From: Cognatishimia sp. F0-27 | GTDB taxonomy: Bacteria > Pseudomonadota > Alphaproteobacteria > Rhodobacterales > Rhodobacteraceae | NCBI RefSeq assembly: GCF_020667845.1 | Contig: NZ_JAFMPQ010000018.1 | Span: forward strand, 1 to 64,000 | Length of the DNA: 64,000 nucleotides | Reading direction: 5' to 3' | In this document: in pieces, positions 1 through 11,737 of the stretch | How positions within the stretch are numbered: the stretch's first letter is position 1 | Layout: each line of letters begins with the position of its first letter | Translations under genes and position numbers: made by a program | Notes under the pieces: generated by a model | The model's database searches: none | What the model was told of the DNA's origin: nothing | Seen by the model: the letters and a program-made list of their open reading frames with translations, nothing else

Positions 1-95
1 GGACTGAGGACTGAGGACTGAGGACTGAGGACTGAGGACTGAGGACTGAGGACTGAGGACTGAGGACTGAGGACTGAGGACTGAGGACTGAGGAC
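1..95. repeat. Heptanucleotide tandem array (GGACTGA)n
   Basis: Thirteen perfect head-to-tail copies of GGACTGA fill positions 1-91, followed by GGAC. The array is cut by the window edge, so its true length is unknown. It is not inside a recognisable reading frame. A 7-bp period would shift frame with each copy gained or lost, and perfect copies suggest recent slippage. Confidence 0.95.
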
Positions 96-313
96 CATGC
101 GGTCACAACCTGTGTCAATCCCCTTCCGGGCTCCGCCCTCACCGCTCCGGACCGCGCGCCCGTGACGGGTCACGACGGGCGCAGCACGGACAGGCGCACG
201 CCGCCTCTGGCAAAATCGGCACGCTTGCCCGGAGAGCGGCGCGACGTTCTTTCCCGCGCACGGCTTTCGCGCTACTCTCGCACAAACGGCACGCCAAGAG
301 GCCACGAGCAGAG
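96..313. other. Non-coding stretch upstream of the lipoprotein gene
   Basis: GC-rich sequence between the heptad array and the first gene. I see no convincing gene or sigma-70 promoter pair. With the array it makes 313 bases without a gene. Confidence 0.5.
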
Positions 314-940
314 ATGATCCGACGTATCGCACATTGCGCCGTTTGCTGCGCATGGTCCGCTCTTGCGGGCTGCGTCGATACATCACCGAAAACGCTGGAA
401 GATGTGGCGCGGGCGGAACACCCCGGCGCCTATCTCACCCAGGTCGCCCCTGCAGACGCCATCGACCGCGCGCTGCGCGATGTGCTCTCGCAGAAGCCCG
501 ACAGCGCAACCGGTTTGGAGCACTTGGATGCGGATGGTCTTTGCTGGGCGCAAGAGACCATCCCCGCGGTGATCGGCCATGTTCCGGGCGAGGTTCTGAT
601 CCTGCCCGGCGCCTATGCCGAGGATGGCACGGAACTGCGTGCACCGATGTATCGCAAAACACTGGTGCCCAAGATCATCGAACCGAGCAAGGCGCTCCGG
701 TTCGAGACGCCCTGCCCGTCTGTCTGGACCGAAGACTTCATTGCGACCCTGCAACGGGCCTTGCTGGCACGAGGCTATTTCAATGGCATTGTCAGCGGCC
801 GGATGGACGATGCCACACGGGCGGCCGTGCGCCGCTACCAGACCGAGCAAGGTCTGGAGAGCGCGACGCTCTCGCTTGACACCGCCCGCACACTCGGCCT
901 CGTGGCCATCGACTTGACCGATCTCGACGCCGCCCGGTGA
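314..940 (+). CDS. Peptidoglycan-binding domain lipoprotein
   Basis: 208 residues. The N-terminus has a lipoprotein signal peptide with lipobox LAGC (Cys20), so the mature protein should be lipid-anchored. Residues about 138-198 form a peptidoglycan_binding_1-like fold (LQRALLARGYFNGIVSG followed by DDATRAAVRRYQTEQGL), the module that docks envelope proteins on murein. The middle (25-135) is not recognised. No catalytic domain is visible, so it is probably a structural or sensory envelope protein. The ATG at 314 is preceded only by a weak purine stretch. It converges with the DegP-like protease gene. Lipobox and domain are seen directly; the envelope role is inferred. Confidence 0.8.
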   Translation: MIRRIAHCAVCCAWSALAGCVDTSPKTLEDVARAEHPGAYLTQVAPADAIDRALRDVLSQKPDSATGLEHLDADGLCWAQETIPAVIGHVPGEVLILPGAYAEDGTELRAPMYRKTLVPKIIEPSKALRFETPCPSVWTEDFIATLQRALLARGYFNGIVSGRMDDATRAAVRRYQTEQGLESATLSLDTARTLGLVAIDLTDLDAAR

Positions 941-1035
941 TCTTTCTCGATCAAGACACCGCGAGACCAGCCCTGGATGACCTGCGTAGATGTGCGGGGC
1001 GTCGATGAAATCGAACCAGTCTTCGCAATCCGGCA

Positions 1036-1067
1036 CAAACGACAACAGGCGCCCTTTCGGACGCCTG
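1036..1067 (-). terminator. Probable rho-independent terminator of the DegP-like gene
   Basis: CAGGCG (1046-1051) pairs with CGCCTG (1062-1067) around a 10-base loop. Read on the minus strand the stem is followed by TTGTCGTTT. It lies about 40 bases past the stop codon of the protease gene and before the convergent lipoprotein gene. Confidence 0.6.
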
Positions 1068-1105
1068 CTGGCAGTGTGTGGGTCTCACGGTAAGCGCCGA
1101 AAGGC

Positions 1106-2593
<1,488 letters not shown>

Positions 2594-3059
2594 GTGAACC
2601 TCCTGATTTGTGGGATTCCGGGTCGCCAGAAATGTATGCCTGTTGCGGTGGCGAGCCCGTTGACTGTCTTGGCAGTCTGACAAAGATAGGTGCGCTTGCG
2701 CAACACGTAAGACTGGATTTCCGGATCTCAAGAGAAAGTGAGGATCAAAAGCGCGTCCCCCTTGGTTTTGACCCGGTTTCAAACGTTTCAGCCGCTATTT
2801 CGAAGCGGGCCGGGCACACGCCCGTTGTGATCAACGGCAAAGGCATCGACCGCATCCCGGGACGCAACCGGATACGCATCAAAGACCCCTGAAAGCGGCA
2901 ACGCATTGAAAACCGTGCTTTGCCGTGCCTGCGACAGCACCTGTGAGAACCAGAGGCTTCCACGCCTTTCGCGGCCGCCGCCCAGTCACGGACCGTCCCA
3001 AAGGGATGAATGCGCGATGATGCCACCGTTGGATCCGAGTCCGTCCAACGCCACAGGGC
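2594..3059. other. Intergenic region upstream of the DegP-like gene
   Basis: 466 bases between two minus-strand genes. It should carry the protease promoter. GACTG and CAGTC form a short inverted repeat near 2660-2680. Frames open on either strand here are rich in Arg, Cys and Ser and match no family I know. Confidence 0.5.
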
Positions 3060-3251
3060 TCAGCCATGCACGATCCACAGCAAGACAAGACCCGTGGCCA
3101 GCGTCGCCAGTCCAAGCGCGCGCCGCGCGTCGAGCGGCATGGCGCGGAGCGCTTCAAGCAACCGTTCCACAAGCGAAGGGGCCAGTGCGTACACCAGCCC
3201 CTCGATCACGAGGACAAACGCGATCCCCGTCAGGATGACCTCTCCCGTCAA
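3060..3251 (-). CDS. DUF2065 small membrane protein
   Basis: 63 residues, almost all in two hydrophobic helices (about 4-22 and 43-61) linked by an amphipathic segment rich in Leu, Glu and Arg. Length, layout and position right after hflC match DUF2065 (YjeT-like) proteins, which often close hflKC operons. The start codon overlaps the hflC stop by four bases (ATGA), so translation is probably coupled. The function of DUF2065 is unknown; co-occurrence suggests a link to the HflKC complex. Confidence 0.85.
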   Translation of the reverse strand: MTGEVILTGIAFVLVIEGLVYALAPSLVERLLEALRAMPLDARRALGLATLATGLVLLWIVHG

Positions 3252-4276
3252 TTCGAGACAGGCTCATCTTCGGTGGTTTCAGCCGGTTCGACAGCGGTCT
3301 CTTCGACAGGCGCGGGAGTTTCCTCGGCCTCTGGAGCCGGCAGGACGATCGCTTCCTCGATCGGTTCCACGACGTCCGCTCCGGTCACGGGTTGCGGTGG
3401 CAAGCCCGTTCCGCCTTCGGATGTGAAATACTCGAAGAACTGGCTGTCGGGCGTCATGACCATGGTCGAATTCGTGCCCTGCAGCGCGCGCTCATAGGCT
3501 TGAAGCGAGCGATAGAAGGCGAAGAACTCAGGGTCCGCTCCAAAGGCTTCGGCAAAGATCCGGTTGCGTTCCGCATCCGCCTCACCGCGCGTGACATTGG
3601 CTTCACGATCGGCTTCGGACTGGGTTTCCACCACGGTTCTGTCCGCAAGCGCGCGCACGCGCTGCGCGGCCTCGTTACCGCGCGCGATCTCGTCCGCGGC
3701 TTCCCGCTCACGTTCCGCCCGCATCCGCGCAAAGGTCGCCTCGAGGTTCTGCGCCGGCAGGTTGGTCTGCTTGAGGCGCACGTCCACCACGTCCAGACCA
3801 AGCGAGAGCGCTTCGGCCCGCGCCTGATCCCGGATCCGCGTCATCAGACCGCGTCTGTCGTCGGAAAGGATGGTGTCTGATGTGACCTGATCAGCACCAA
3901 GCACTTCACGGATTTTCGAGTTCAGGATCGACGAAAGCCGGTCTTCAGCGGTGCGAATGCCGCCAATACCCACGGCCTGCCGGAACTGCACCACGTCCGC
4001 GATACGATAGCGCGCAAAGGCATCGACCACGAGGCGGCGGTCATCCGACGGCGTGACTTCGATCGTCTCGGTGTCGAGAGACAGGATCCGGTCATCATAG
4101 CGCACAACTTCCTGAATGAACGGAATCTTGAACGCGAGGCCCGGGTCCTCTTTCACGGCCTTGATCTGACCGAATTGCAGAACAAGCGCCTTTTCGCGCT
4201 CGTCGACAACGAAAATGGACGACAGGCCGACGACCACGGCGACCACGGCGACGGGCAAAAGATAAGTCACCTTCAT
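3248..4276 (-). CDS. hflC: HflC, SPFH/prohibitin-family membrane protease modulator
   Basis: 342 residues. An N-terminal membrane anchor (about 4-24) is followed by an SPFH/Band 7 domain (VDEREKALVLQFGQI onward) and a charged coiled-coil stretch (about 185-245) with alternating Arg, Glu and Ala. The tail of some 50 residues is rich in Pro, Glu and Thr and looks unstructured. In the known system HflC and HflK form a large periplasm-facing cage around the FtsH AAA protease and modulate its action on membrane proteins. The gene starts one base after the hflK stop, so the two are surely co-transcribed. The acidic low-complexity tail is longer than in E. coli HflC but is common in Rhodobacterales. 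Confidence 0.95.
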   Translation of the reverse strand: MKVTYLLPVAVVAVVVGLSSIFVVDEREKALVLQFGQIKAVKEDPGLAFKIPFIQEVVRYDDRILSLDTETIEVTPSDDRRLVVDAFARYRIADVVQFRQAVGIGGIRTAEDRLSSILNSKIREVLGADQVTSDTILSDDRRGLMTRIRDQARAEALSLGLDVVDVRLKQTNLPAQNLEATFARMRAEREREAADEIARGNEAAQRVRALADRTVVETQSEADREANVTRGEADAERNRIFAEAFGADPEFFAFYRSLQAYERALQGTNSTMVMTPDSQFFEYFTSEGGTGLPPQPVTGADVVEPIEEAIVLPAPEAEETPAPVEETAVEPAETTEDEPVSN

Positions 4277-4277
4277 C

Positions 4278-5462
4278 TTAGTTTCCTCCGTTCGAGGAGC
4301 GCAGCTCGTTCAGCGGCAGGTAAGGCACAACACCGCCCCCGCCCCCTTCAGCGCCGGTCAGCGCCTGGTCGAGGATCATTTTGTCGACGTCACCCAAAAC
4401 GCGCTCCATCGTTTCGAGATAGAGACGGCGACGGGTGACTTCCGGCGCCAGCGCATATTCCGTTTGCACGGCAGCAAAGCGCGATGCCTCACCGATGGCC
4501 TCGTTCACGACGCGGGCGCGATAGCCTTCGGCTTGCTCCCGGATCTGTGCGGCCTGACCACGGGCTTCCGCCACGACGCGGTTCGCATAGGCGTCTGCCT
4601 GACGTTCAAGGCGGTCACGCTCCTGTTCAGCGGCCTGCACTTCGCGGAACGCGTCAATCACCTCTGCGGGCGGATCGGCGCCTTCAAGGTTCACACGCAC
4701 AACCGTGATGCCGCTCTCGTACTCGTCGAGTGTTGCCTGGATCTGGTCGCGCGCACTGTCTGCGATCAGGCCACGATCCCTGTTGAGGATCGGCGCAAGG
4801 TTGGACGCTGCGATGATCTCGCGCATCACCGATTCAGACACCGCCTGCACGGTCAGTTGCGCGTCGCGAATGTTGAACAGCAGCTTGGCCGGATCGTTGA
4901 TATTCCAAACAACCTGGAAGTCGATATCGACGATGTTGGCATCGGTCGTGAGCATCAGACCGTCGCCCGAGCTACCCCGGCCCGTTCCGATATTTTCCGT
5001 CCGTTCGGACGTCACATTCACCACTTCGTAGGTCACGACGGGCCAGGGCGCGATGTTGAGGCCGGGCGTGCCGGTCGAGGAGTATTCGCCAAGGAAAAGC
5101 TCAACCGATTGTTCTTCAGGCCGCACGGTGTAAACGCTGGCAAAGAGCCAAAGGCCGAAGAGGCCCAGCACGCCGAGCAGAACCGTGCCGCGGGTGATGC
5201 CGGGGCCGCCACTGCCGCCCGGGCCGCCGGCGCCGTTATTGCCGCCGTCACCACCGCGTCCGCCCATGAGAACGCGCAAACGCTCCTGGCCCTTCTTCAC
5301 CAGTTCGTCGATCTCGGGCATCTGACCGCCCTGATCGCCCGGACGGCGCGGACCGCCGCCATTGTTGCCGAATGGTCCGCGGCTGTCGCCATTATCCTTG
5401 CCGCCGCCATTGTTTCCACCACTGCCACCGCCCCCCCAGGGGCCGCCGCTATTGCCTGCCAT
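4278..5462 (-). CDS. hflK: HflK, partner of HflC in the FtsH-modulating complex
   Basis: 394 residues from the ATG at 5462 (MAGNSGGPWGG), chosen because GAGGAAGGA lies about 9-12 bases upstream and because HflK proteins begin with such a Gly/Asn-rich leader; the open frame continues further upstream without support. Residues 1-85 are Gly/Asn/Asp-rich. One transmembrane helix (about 90-112) is followed by a Band 7 domain and a coiled-coil rich in Glu, Arg and Ala, ending in a Gly-rich segment. It is the first gene of the hflK-hflC-DUF2065 unit. The function is as for HflC: regulation of FtsH proteolysis from the periplasmic side. Confidence 0.95.
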   Translation of the reverse strand: MAGNSGGPWGGGGSGGNNGGGKDNGDSRGPFGNNGGGPRRPGDQGGQMPEIDELVKKGQERLRVLMGGRGGDGGNNGAGGPGGSGGPGITRGTVLLGVLGLFGLWLFASVYTVRPEEQSVELFLGEYSSTGTPGLNIAPWPVVTYEVVNVTSERTENIGTGRGSSGDGLMLTTDANIVDIDFQVVWNINDPAKLLFNIRDAQLTVQAVSESVMREIIAASNLAPILNRDRGLIADSARDQIQATLDEYESGITVVRVNLEGADPPAEVIDAFREVQAAEQERDRLERQADAYANRVVAEARGQAAQIREQAEGYRARVVNEAIGEASRFAAVQTEYALAPEVTRRRLYLETMERVLGDVDKMILDQALTGAEGGGGGVVPYLPLNELRSSNGGN

Positions 5463-5595
5463 GAAGCTAATTCCTTCCTCGCTTACGTCTGATGACGCAC
5501 ATGGTCCTCTAACTGTGGGCCGATGCGCGAAATTCAAGTTGTTGCGACCATTGCTCGCGGCGAATTCATGTCCGCGGGTCCTTCCATGACGCCGC

Positions 5596-7038
5596 CTACG
5601 CCGTCCGGACCGGGTTGCGCATGGTCACGATCTCTTCGGACATTGTCGGATGCACGGCGACCGTGCGGTCGAAATCTTCCTTGGTCGCGCCCATCTTGAT
5701 GGCGACGCCCGCCAGCTGGATCATCTCTGCCGCGTTGGGCGCAACAATGTGACAGCCAAGCACCTTGCGGCTTTCGGCGCTGACGATGAGTTTCATCAGG
5801 ACCCGCTTGGTGCGCCCCGCGAACGCCGATTGCATCGGACGGAAAGAGGTGCAGTAGGTCTCGATCGGTTCTTGCCGTTCGGCTTCTTCCTCGGTCATGC
5901 CAACGGTGCCCATCTCGGGCTGGGTAAAGACGGCAGACGGGATCAACTCATGGTCCACGGGCGTCTTGTTGCCTTTGAACACGGTTTCGACAAAGGCCAT
6001 GCCCTCGCGGATCGCGACCGGGGTGAGGTTGACCCGGTTGGTCACATCGCCAATCGCGTAAATCGATGGGACCGCGGTCTGACTATACGCATCCACTTCG
6101 ATCTGACCCTGGCGACCGAGTTTCACCCCGACCTCTTCGAGCCCCATATCCTTGGTATTCGGAGCGCGGCCGGTCGCGAACAACACCGTGTCGAACACCT
6201 TGGTCTTGCCATTGGTGGCCTTGATCCAGATCGGCCCCGCATCGGTCGGATGTCCGGTGCTGCCGCCGATCTGGCGCGCCTGCACCGGTGCGCTCATGGA
6301 CTCGGCGTCCTCGGCCTCGGACGCCGGGCGCGCCTCCACGATATTGATGCCCGTATGCAGGTCGATGCCCGCCTCGCGCATCTCATCGGCGATCAGCCCG
6401 CGCGCCTCGTCGTCAAAGCCCCGCAGGATCTGTGCACCCCGGTAATACTGCGTCACTTCAACACCCAGACCATTGAGAATGCACGCAAACTCGCAAGCGA
6501 TATAGCCGCCGCCAATGATCAGGATGGATTTCGGCAAAGCATCGAGATGGAAAATGTCGTCTGACACAATCCCACATTCCGCACCGGGCAGGTCCGGCCG
6601 GATCGGACGACCGCCGGTCGCAACCAGAATATGCTTGGCGCTTTTGGTTTCCCCCGTGGAGAGCGTGACCTCATGCGGACCGCTGACGGTCGCGCGCGCA
6701 TCGAACATGTCCACGCCCGAGCCCTTGAGCAGACCGCGATACACCCCTTCGAGACGGTCCAGCTCGTCTTCGAGCTTGCCGCGGAATTTGCTCCAGTCAA
6801 AGGCGCCGTCCCCGATGTCCCAGCCATAGGCGCGTGCCATGCCCGGCACATCGGCATATTCCGACGCAAAGACCATGAGTTTTTTCGGCACGCATCCCCG
6901 GATGACGCAGGTGCCGCCGTAACGATCCTCTTCGGCAAGGGCGACCTTGGCTCCGGCCTCGCCGGCGGCCACCCGCGCTGCGCGCACGCCCCCCGATCCG
7001 CCTCCGATCACAAACAGGTCATAGTCGAAATCTGGCAT
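5596..7038 (-). CDS. gor: Glutathione-disulfide reductase
   Basis: 480 residues from the ATG at 7038 (MPDFDYDLFVIGGGSGG); upstream in-frame sequence is non-conserved. The FAD-binding GGGSGG (12-17), redox pair Cys44/Cys49 in GGTCVIRGCVPKK, NADPH-binding Rossmann IIGGGYIACEFA (about 174-185) and C-terminal HPTMSEE with the active-site His are all present. It reduces oxidised glutathione with NADPH in the cytoplasm. Oddity: residues about 238-268 are a hydrophilic insertion (Ala/Glu/Ser, then Gly/Thr/Pro) in the NADPH domain, between a GINIVE strand and the IWIKATNGK strand. Typical bacterial enzymes of about 450 residues lack it. It neighbours the minus-strand Lin0512 and rpiA genes. Confidence 0.95.
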   Translation of the reverse strand: MPDFDYDLFVIGGGSGGVRAARVAAGEAGAKVALAEEDRYGGTCVIRGCVPKKLMVFASEYADVPGMARAYGWDIGDGAFDWSKFRGKLEDELDRLEGVYRGLLKGSGVDMFDARATVSGPHEVTLSTGETKSAKHILVATGGRPIRPDLPGAECGIVSDDIFHLDALPKSILIIGGGYIACEFACILNGLGVEVTQYYRGAQILRGFDDEARGLIADEMREAGIDLHTGINIVEARPASEAEDAESMSAPVQARQIGGSTGHPTDAGPIWIKATNGKTKVFDTVLFATGRAPNTKDMGLEEVGVKLGRQGQIEVDAYSQTAVPSIYAIGDVTNRVNLTPVAIREGMAFVETVFKGNKTPVDHELIPSAVFTQPEMGTVGMTEEEAERQEPIETYCTSFRPMQSAFAGRTKRVLMKLIVSAESRKVLGCHIVAPNAAEMIQLAGVAIKMGATKEDFDRTVAVHPTMSEEIVTMRNPVRTA

Positions 7039-7265
7039 GTTGGGTCTCCGGCGTTTTGACGTCGTCGAGAGGTATTTCACAGCGCAGGCATGAAGGCCAG
7101 CGCAGGCGGCGGGCAAATTTGGCTGCGCACCGCCCCCTTGCCGCATGCCGCGTTCGCCGCCTTCGAGCGATCAGCGCCGTTCTTTGCGTGCGGCACGCTG
7201 GCCATGCCTGTGACCCGCGCACCCGGCACGCCGCGCGAAAGGCTGCGCCCCGTGGATCCCGAGGG

Positions 7266-7610
7266 TCAGTCTGCGATATCGAGCCAGACCTGCACGGCGG
7301 CGACTGCAACGCTGGTCACGCCGCCAGTCTCGGGTTTGCCCTGATCCAGCCCGCCCTTTTCCGCCTCGACCGTGATGTCGCCATACGGGAAAACAGCCGC
7401 AACGGCTGCTGTATCCACCGCGTCGGGCTCTGCAACGCCGATGGTGCAGCGCACGACCATTTCGGACGGGTCCTTGCCCAGAGCATGCGCAACCGTGAGC
7501 GAATTGCGGTGCAGCGCATCCTTGACCGCCCGGATCGCTGCCTTTGTGTGATCCTGCCCGCGCAGATCCACGCCCATTCCAAACTCTGTTGCAAATCGTT
7601 TGAGCGTCAT
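7266..7610 (-). CDS. Lin0512-family protein (unknown function)
   Basis: 114 residues from the ATG at 7610. GGAGA stands about 7 bases upstream; an earlier in-frame ATG gives only five extra residues. The sequence begins MTLKRFATEFGMGVDLRGQD, includes a KAAIRAVKDALHRNSL helix and ends in a hydrophobic VAVAAVQVWLDIAD. This matches the small Lin0512 family, whose function is not known. It lies between gor and rpiA on the same strand, an arrangement common in Rhodobacterales, and may be co-transcribed with rpiA (72-base gap). No signal peptide or membrane segment is present. Confidence 0.8.
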   Translation of the reverse strand: MTLKRFATEFGMGVDLRGQDHTKAAIRAVKDALHRNSLTVAHALGKDPSEMVVRCTIGVAEPDAVDTAAVAAVFPYGDITVEAEKGGLDQGKPETGGVTSVAVAAVQVWLDIAD

Positions 7611-7682
7611 GTCTGTCTCCTTCATCCGTCACCCGGACGGCAAAACCAGCGCGCCACCGGCAAGCGGCAACGCGGCTGAACG

Positions 7683-8471
7683 TCAATCGTTCAGATCCGA
7701 AAACAGGTTCTCTTCGTCGACAAATGTCACGCGGTCTTCCGAGACCGTGCCCGCATTGATGTCGCGCAGTTCCACCCGGCCATCGCCGTAGCCCACCAAC
7801 AGTTGATCGCAGATATCGATGAAAAGCCCGTTTTCGACAACGCCGGGGATCTGGTTGAGCACCATGCTCAACTGCCGCGGATTGCCGATGCGTTTGAGAT
7901 CGAGATCGAGGATCCGGTTGCCCTCATCCGTGACAAAGAAAGTGTCACCATTCATGCGCCAGGCCGTATCGCGCCCCATCACATCCATCGATACGAGCAT
8001 TTCCTCGATCAATGCCCGGGTCGCCTGCATCCCGAAGGGGATGACCTCCACCGGCAAAGGGAACGCGCCCAGCGTATCCACCTGTTTGGCGGCATCCGCG
8101 ATCACCACCATCTGGTCCGAGGCAGTGGCAACGATCTTTTCCTGAAGCAGCGCGCCCCCACCGCCCTTGATCAAGGCCAGATCGTCATCGACCTCGTCGG
8201 CCCCGTCGATCGTGATGTCGAGCCAGCGCGCCTCGTCCAGCGTGACAACTTCGATGCCGACCTCGCGCGCCAGTTCTGCGGTGCGGGTCGATGTCGGCAC
8301 GGCGCGGAACTTGAGCCCGTCATCGCGGACCATCTCGCCAAGGCAGCGCACCAGCCAAGCGGCGGTCGAGCCGGTCCCGAGCCCGACCCGCATCCCGTCC
8401 TCCACGAGATCGGCGGCACGGCGCGCGGCCACGTATTTGGCTTTGTCGATTGGTGAAAGCTCTCCACTCAT
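7683..8471 (-). CDS. rpiA: Ribose-5-phosphate isomerase A
   Basis: 262 residues from the ATG at 8471, with GGAGA about 8 bases upstream. Family motifs are GLGTGSTAAWLV (phosphate binding), DGADEVDDDLALIKGGGGALLQEKI (catalytic Asp and Glu region) and a conserved Lys in the following strand. It interconverts ribose 5-phosphate and ribulose 5-phosphate in the cytoplasmic pentose phosphate pathway, and in the Calvin cycle where present. The length is slightly above the usual 220-235 owing to a C-terminal extension of about 25 residues rich in Asp, Asn and Glu. It is upstream of the Lin0512 gene on the same strand. Confidence 0.95.
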   Translation of the reverse strand: MSGELSPIDKAKYVAARRAADLVEDGMRVGLGTGSTAAWLVRCLGEMVRDDGLKFRAVPTSTRTAELAREVGIEVVTLDEARWLDITIDGADEVDDDLALIKGGGGALLQEKIVATASDQMVVIADAAKQVDTLGAFPLPVEVIPFGMQATRALIEEMLVSMDVMGRDTAWRMNGDTFFVTDEGNRILDLDLKRIGNPRQLSMVLNQIPGVVENGLFIDICDQLLVGYGDGRVELRDINAGTVSEDRVTFVDEENLFSDLND

Positions 8472-8668
8472 CGCGGCGTCTCCTTGGGCACAGGACAGTT
8501 TTGCGCTCTTATAGGCGCGACGTGACCGGGGTGCGAGCGCAATTTGGCACGCGGGCTGCGGCCGGACTGCTTGGGCATCGGGGCGGTTGCGCGCGCCCTG
8601 CGCCGCCTGCAAATGCAGCCCGTCAAAGCGCTTCTCTCCAAGCCTGCAACGGTTGCGCGCGCCGCCCT

Positions 8669-9127
8669 TCAGCCGGGCGACAGCCCGATCCGATACCGAC
8701 CCGCCGGCGTGGCTCCCGGCACCTCAAGACACGGCGCATCGACCCCGAGCAGCGTCTCCGCCACACCCACATTTGCAAGCCCCTGCAAACCATCGAGAAG
8801 CACTGTTCCGGAGGAATCCTCAATCCTTGCAATCGTGAGCAATTCATCCGCAGTTGCGACCATGGCAGGGTCTGAGCTTCCAATCGCTCCACAAATCAGG
8901 ATTCTTTCGTCTCTTTGCATGAGCGACCACGCGATCAGAACGTCGCCGCGCCCGTCTCCCCACGACGTGCGCCCGCCGTTGAAGGCCTCCGTCACGGTCA
9001 GGCTCGGCGGCGCATCCGGACTGCCGGTTTCCGCCGCCGCACCCTCAAGCGCCGTGGTCACGCCAGCGATTGCGCACACCGACAGGCCCGTCAGAACCTT
9101 CCGTCCCACATCCGATCCAAGGACCAT
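8669..9127 (-). CDS. Small predicted exported protein, unknown
   Basis: 152 residues from the ATG at 9127, supported by GGAG about 8 bases upstream. The first 33 residues have a basic start, a hydrophobic core (LTGLSVCAIAGVTTAL) and a possible AAA-E cleavage site, so export is likely. The mature part contains a possible beta-rich segment (SWGDGRGDVLIAWSLMQRDERI) and two or three Cys, which could form a disulfide in the periplasm. I recognise no family. It lies upstream of rpiA on the same strand (197-base gap) and is divergent from the serine dehydratase gene. Confidence 0.6.
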   Translation of the reverse strand: MVLGSDVGRKVLTGLSVCAIAGVTTALEGAAAETGSPDAPPSLTVTEAFNGGRTSWGDGRGDVLIAWSLMQRDERILICGAIGSSDPAMVATADELLTIARIEDSSGTVLLDGLQGLANVGVAETLLGVDAPCLEVPGATPAGRYRIGLSPG

Positions 9128-9426
9128 AAAGATACTCCACCCGTTCAGTGCACTGCAGGCCACCATGTCCCCCGCACGGAATGCAGGAAATGCCGCGGCG
9201 CAGCGTAGCCATTCCGCACGGCAAAAGCCCATGGCACACAGCGTCGCGCTTGGCAATTCCCCGAGCCCGAGACGCAAACGCGCGTCCTGCCCCGAAGCCG
9301 GCATACCGGCATTGTTTCATGCGTCAGGTCCGCTTTGCCGTGGAGTTGCGGCGCGGCGTCGTTTTCGAACAGTCGCGGATCAGAATTTCGCGTAGGTCAG
9401 GGGCAAGCGCGCCCAAGGAGTTGGCC

Positions 9427-10800
<1,374 letters not shown>

Positions 10801-10802
10801 GG

Positions 10803-10840
10803 CAGGGCGCAGGGCGCAGGGCGCAGGGTGCAGGGTGCAG
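10803..10840. repeat. Short heptanucleotide tandem repeat after sdaA
   Basis: Five copies of a 7-mer (three CAGGGCG, then two CAGGGTG) plus CAG start two bases after the sdaA stop codon. It is the second 7-bp-period tract in the window, of different sequence from the one at 1-95. Confidence 0.9.
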
Positions 10841-10923
10841 TGAAAGAAAACCGAACACCCGCTGGTCTGACAATTCGCAACCGAAAGTTCGCGCGTTGAG
10901 CGTTCCGACAGGTTCGCAGAGTC

Positions 10924-11481
10924 TCAGCGCGGCATACAGAGCATGTAGCGCGCGCCCTGCCCGTTATCGGTCATGAACCGGGCTTCGCCAAACTGTCTAT
11001 AGCGGAGCGCGTCACCGGGTCCGAGATCGTAACCCCGAAGGTCGATCTCCACCCGCATATAGCCTGAGATCATCACAAGGTGATGCTCCTGACCGACCGT
11101 ATCGGGCACGCCGTAGCCAATTTCCGTGCCCGCGGGCATCTTGCATTCGATGATTTCCGCCCCAAGCGAAGCCGCGGCCGGCGACACCTCGCGCCGCGCA
11201 AAGCCGGTGTCCTCGTCTTTCCACGTCGGCTGTTCGTCCCGCGACACAAGCGCGGGGTAGCGGTCTTCGGTCAGCGCAACAAGCCGAGACAGGCTCATCC
11301 CATGCGCCTCCGACAACCGGTAGAGCACGTCCGCAGACGGGCTCACCTCGGCATTTTCAAGCCGCGACAACGCCGCTCGGCTTACGCCGCTCAGCCCCGC
11401 CAATTGGTCTAGCGTCCAGCCCTTCTGGGCACGCAGTGCTGACAGGCACTCCGCAAGACGCGAATTAAGCGTCGCCTTCAT
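10924..11481 (-). CDS. XRE-family regulator with C-terminal cupin sensor
   Basis: 185 residues. Residues about 8-62 form a Cro/CI-type helix-turn-helix (LDQLAGLSGVSRAALSRLENAEVSPSADVLYRL), and residues about 110-180 a cupin_2 beta-barrel with a conserved GPGDALRY turn. Such HTH-cupin proteins usually repress amino-acid, polyamine or sugar catabolic genes and sense a small ligand in the barrel. The cupin lacks an obvious full His-rich metal site. The gene converges with sdaA, which makes serine metabolism a possible but unproven target. A palindrome just upstream of its start could serve autoregulation. Confidence 0.88.
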   Translation of the reverse strand: MKATLNSRLAECLSALRAQKGWTLDQLAGLSGVSRAALSRLENAEVSPSADVLYRLSEAHGMSLSRLVALTEDRYPALVSRDEQPTWKDEDTGFARREVSPAAASLGAEIIECKMPAGTEIGYGVPDTVGQEHHLVMISGYMRVEIDLRGYDLGPGDALRYRQFGEARFMTDNGQGARYMLCMPR

Positions 11482-11490
11482 GGCATCCCC

Positions 11491-11505
11491 CGGGAGTAAT
11501 TCCCG
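11491..11505. promoter_or_regulatory. Possible operator palindrome before the XRE-cupin gene
   Basis: CGGGAGTAATTCCCG has 5-base inverted arms around GTAAT and lies 10-24 bases upstream of the ATG at 11481, overlapping the ribosome-binding region. Position and symmetry suit an autoregulatory operator; this is inference only. Confidence 0.3.
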
Positions 11506-11737
11506 CCGTCGAGACTAGCGGGCAAGACTCTGACGACGCAAGGGAAATGACACGTGCCGCCCTGACTTCAGACACGAAACACAGCGTTTCAAGGGAAAAT
11601 AGGCCAAGCCTATTGACCAAATCATGCACAGGATCACCGGAGAAGCTTGCCGCCATGCGGACAGGCTGACACCTGAGCGATTCTGTCGCCTTTCCGGCAG
11701 AACCCGGGACGATCTCTCACCTGTCCCGCCGACGCAG

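Noticed and set aside
1-95. CRISPR or origin iterons
   Set aside because: Head-to-tail 7-mers without spacers; no replication gene nearby in the window.
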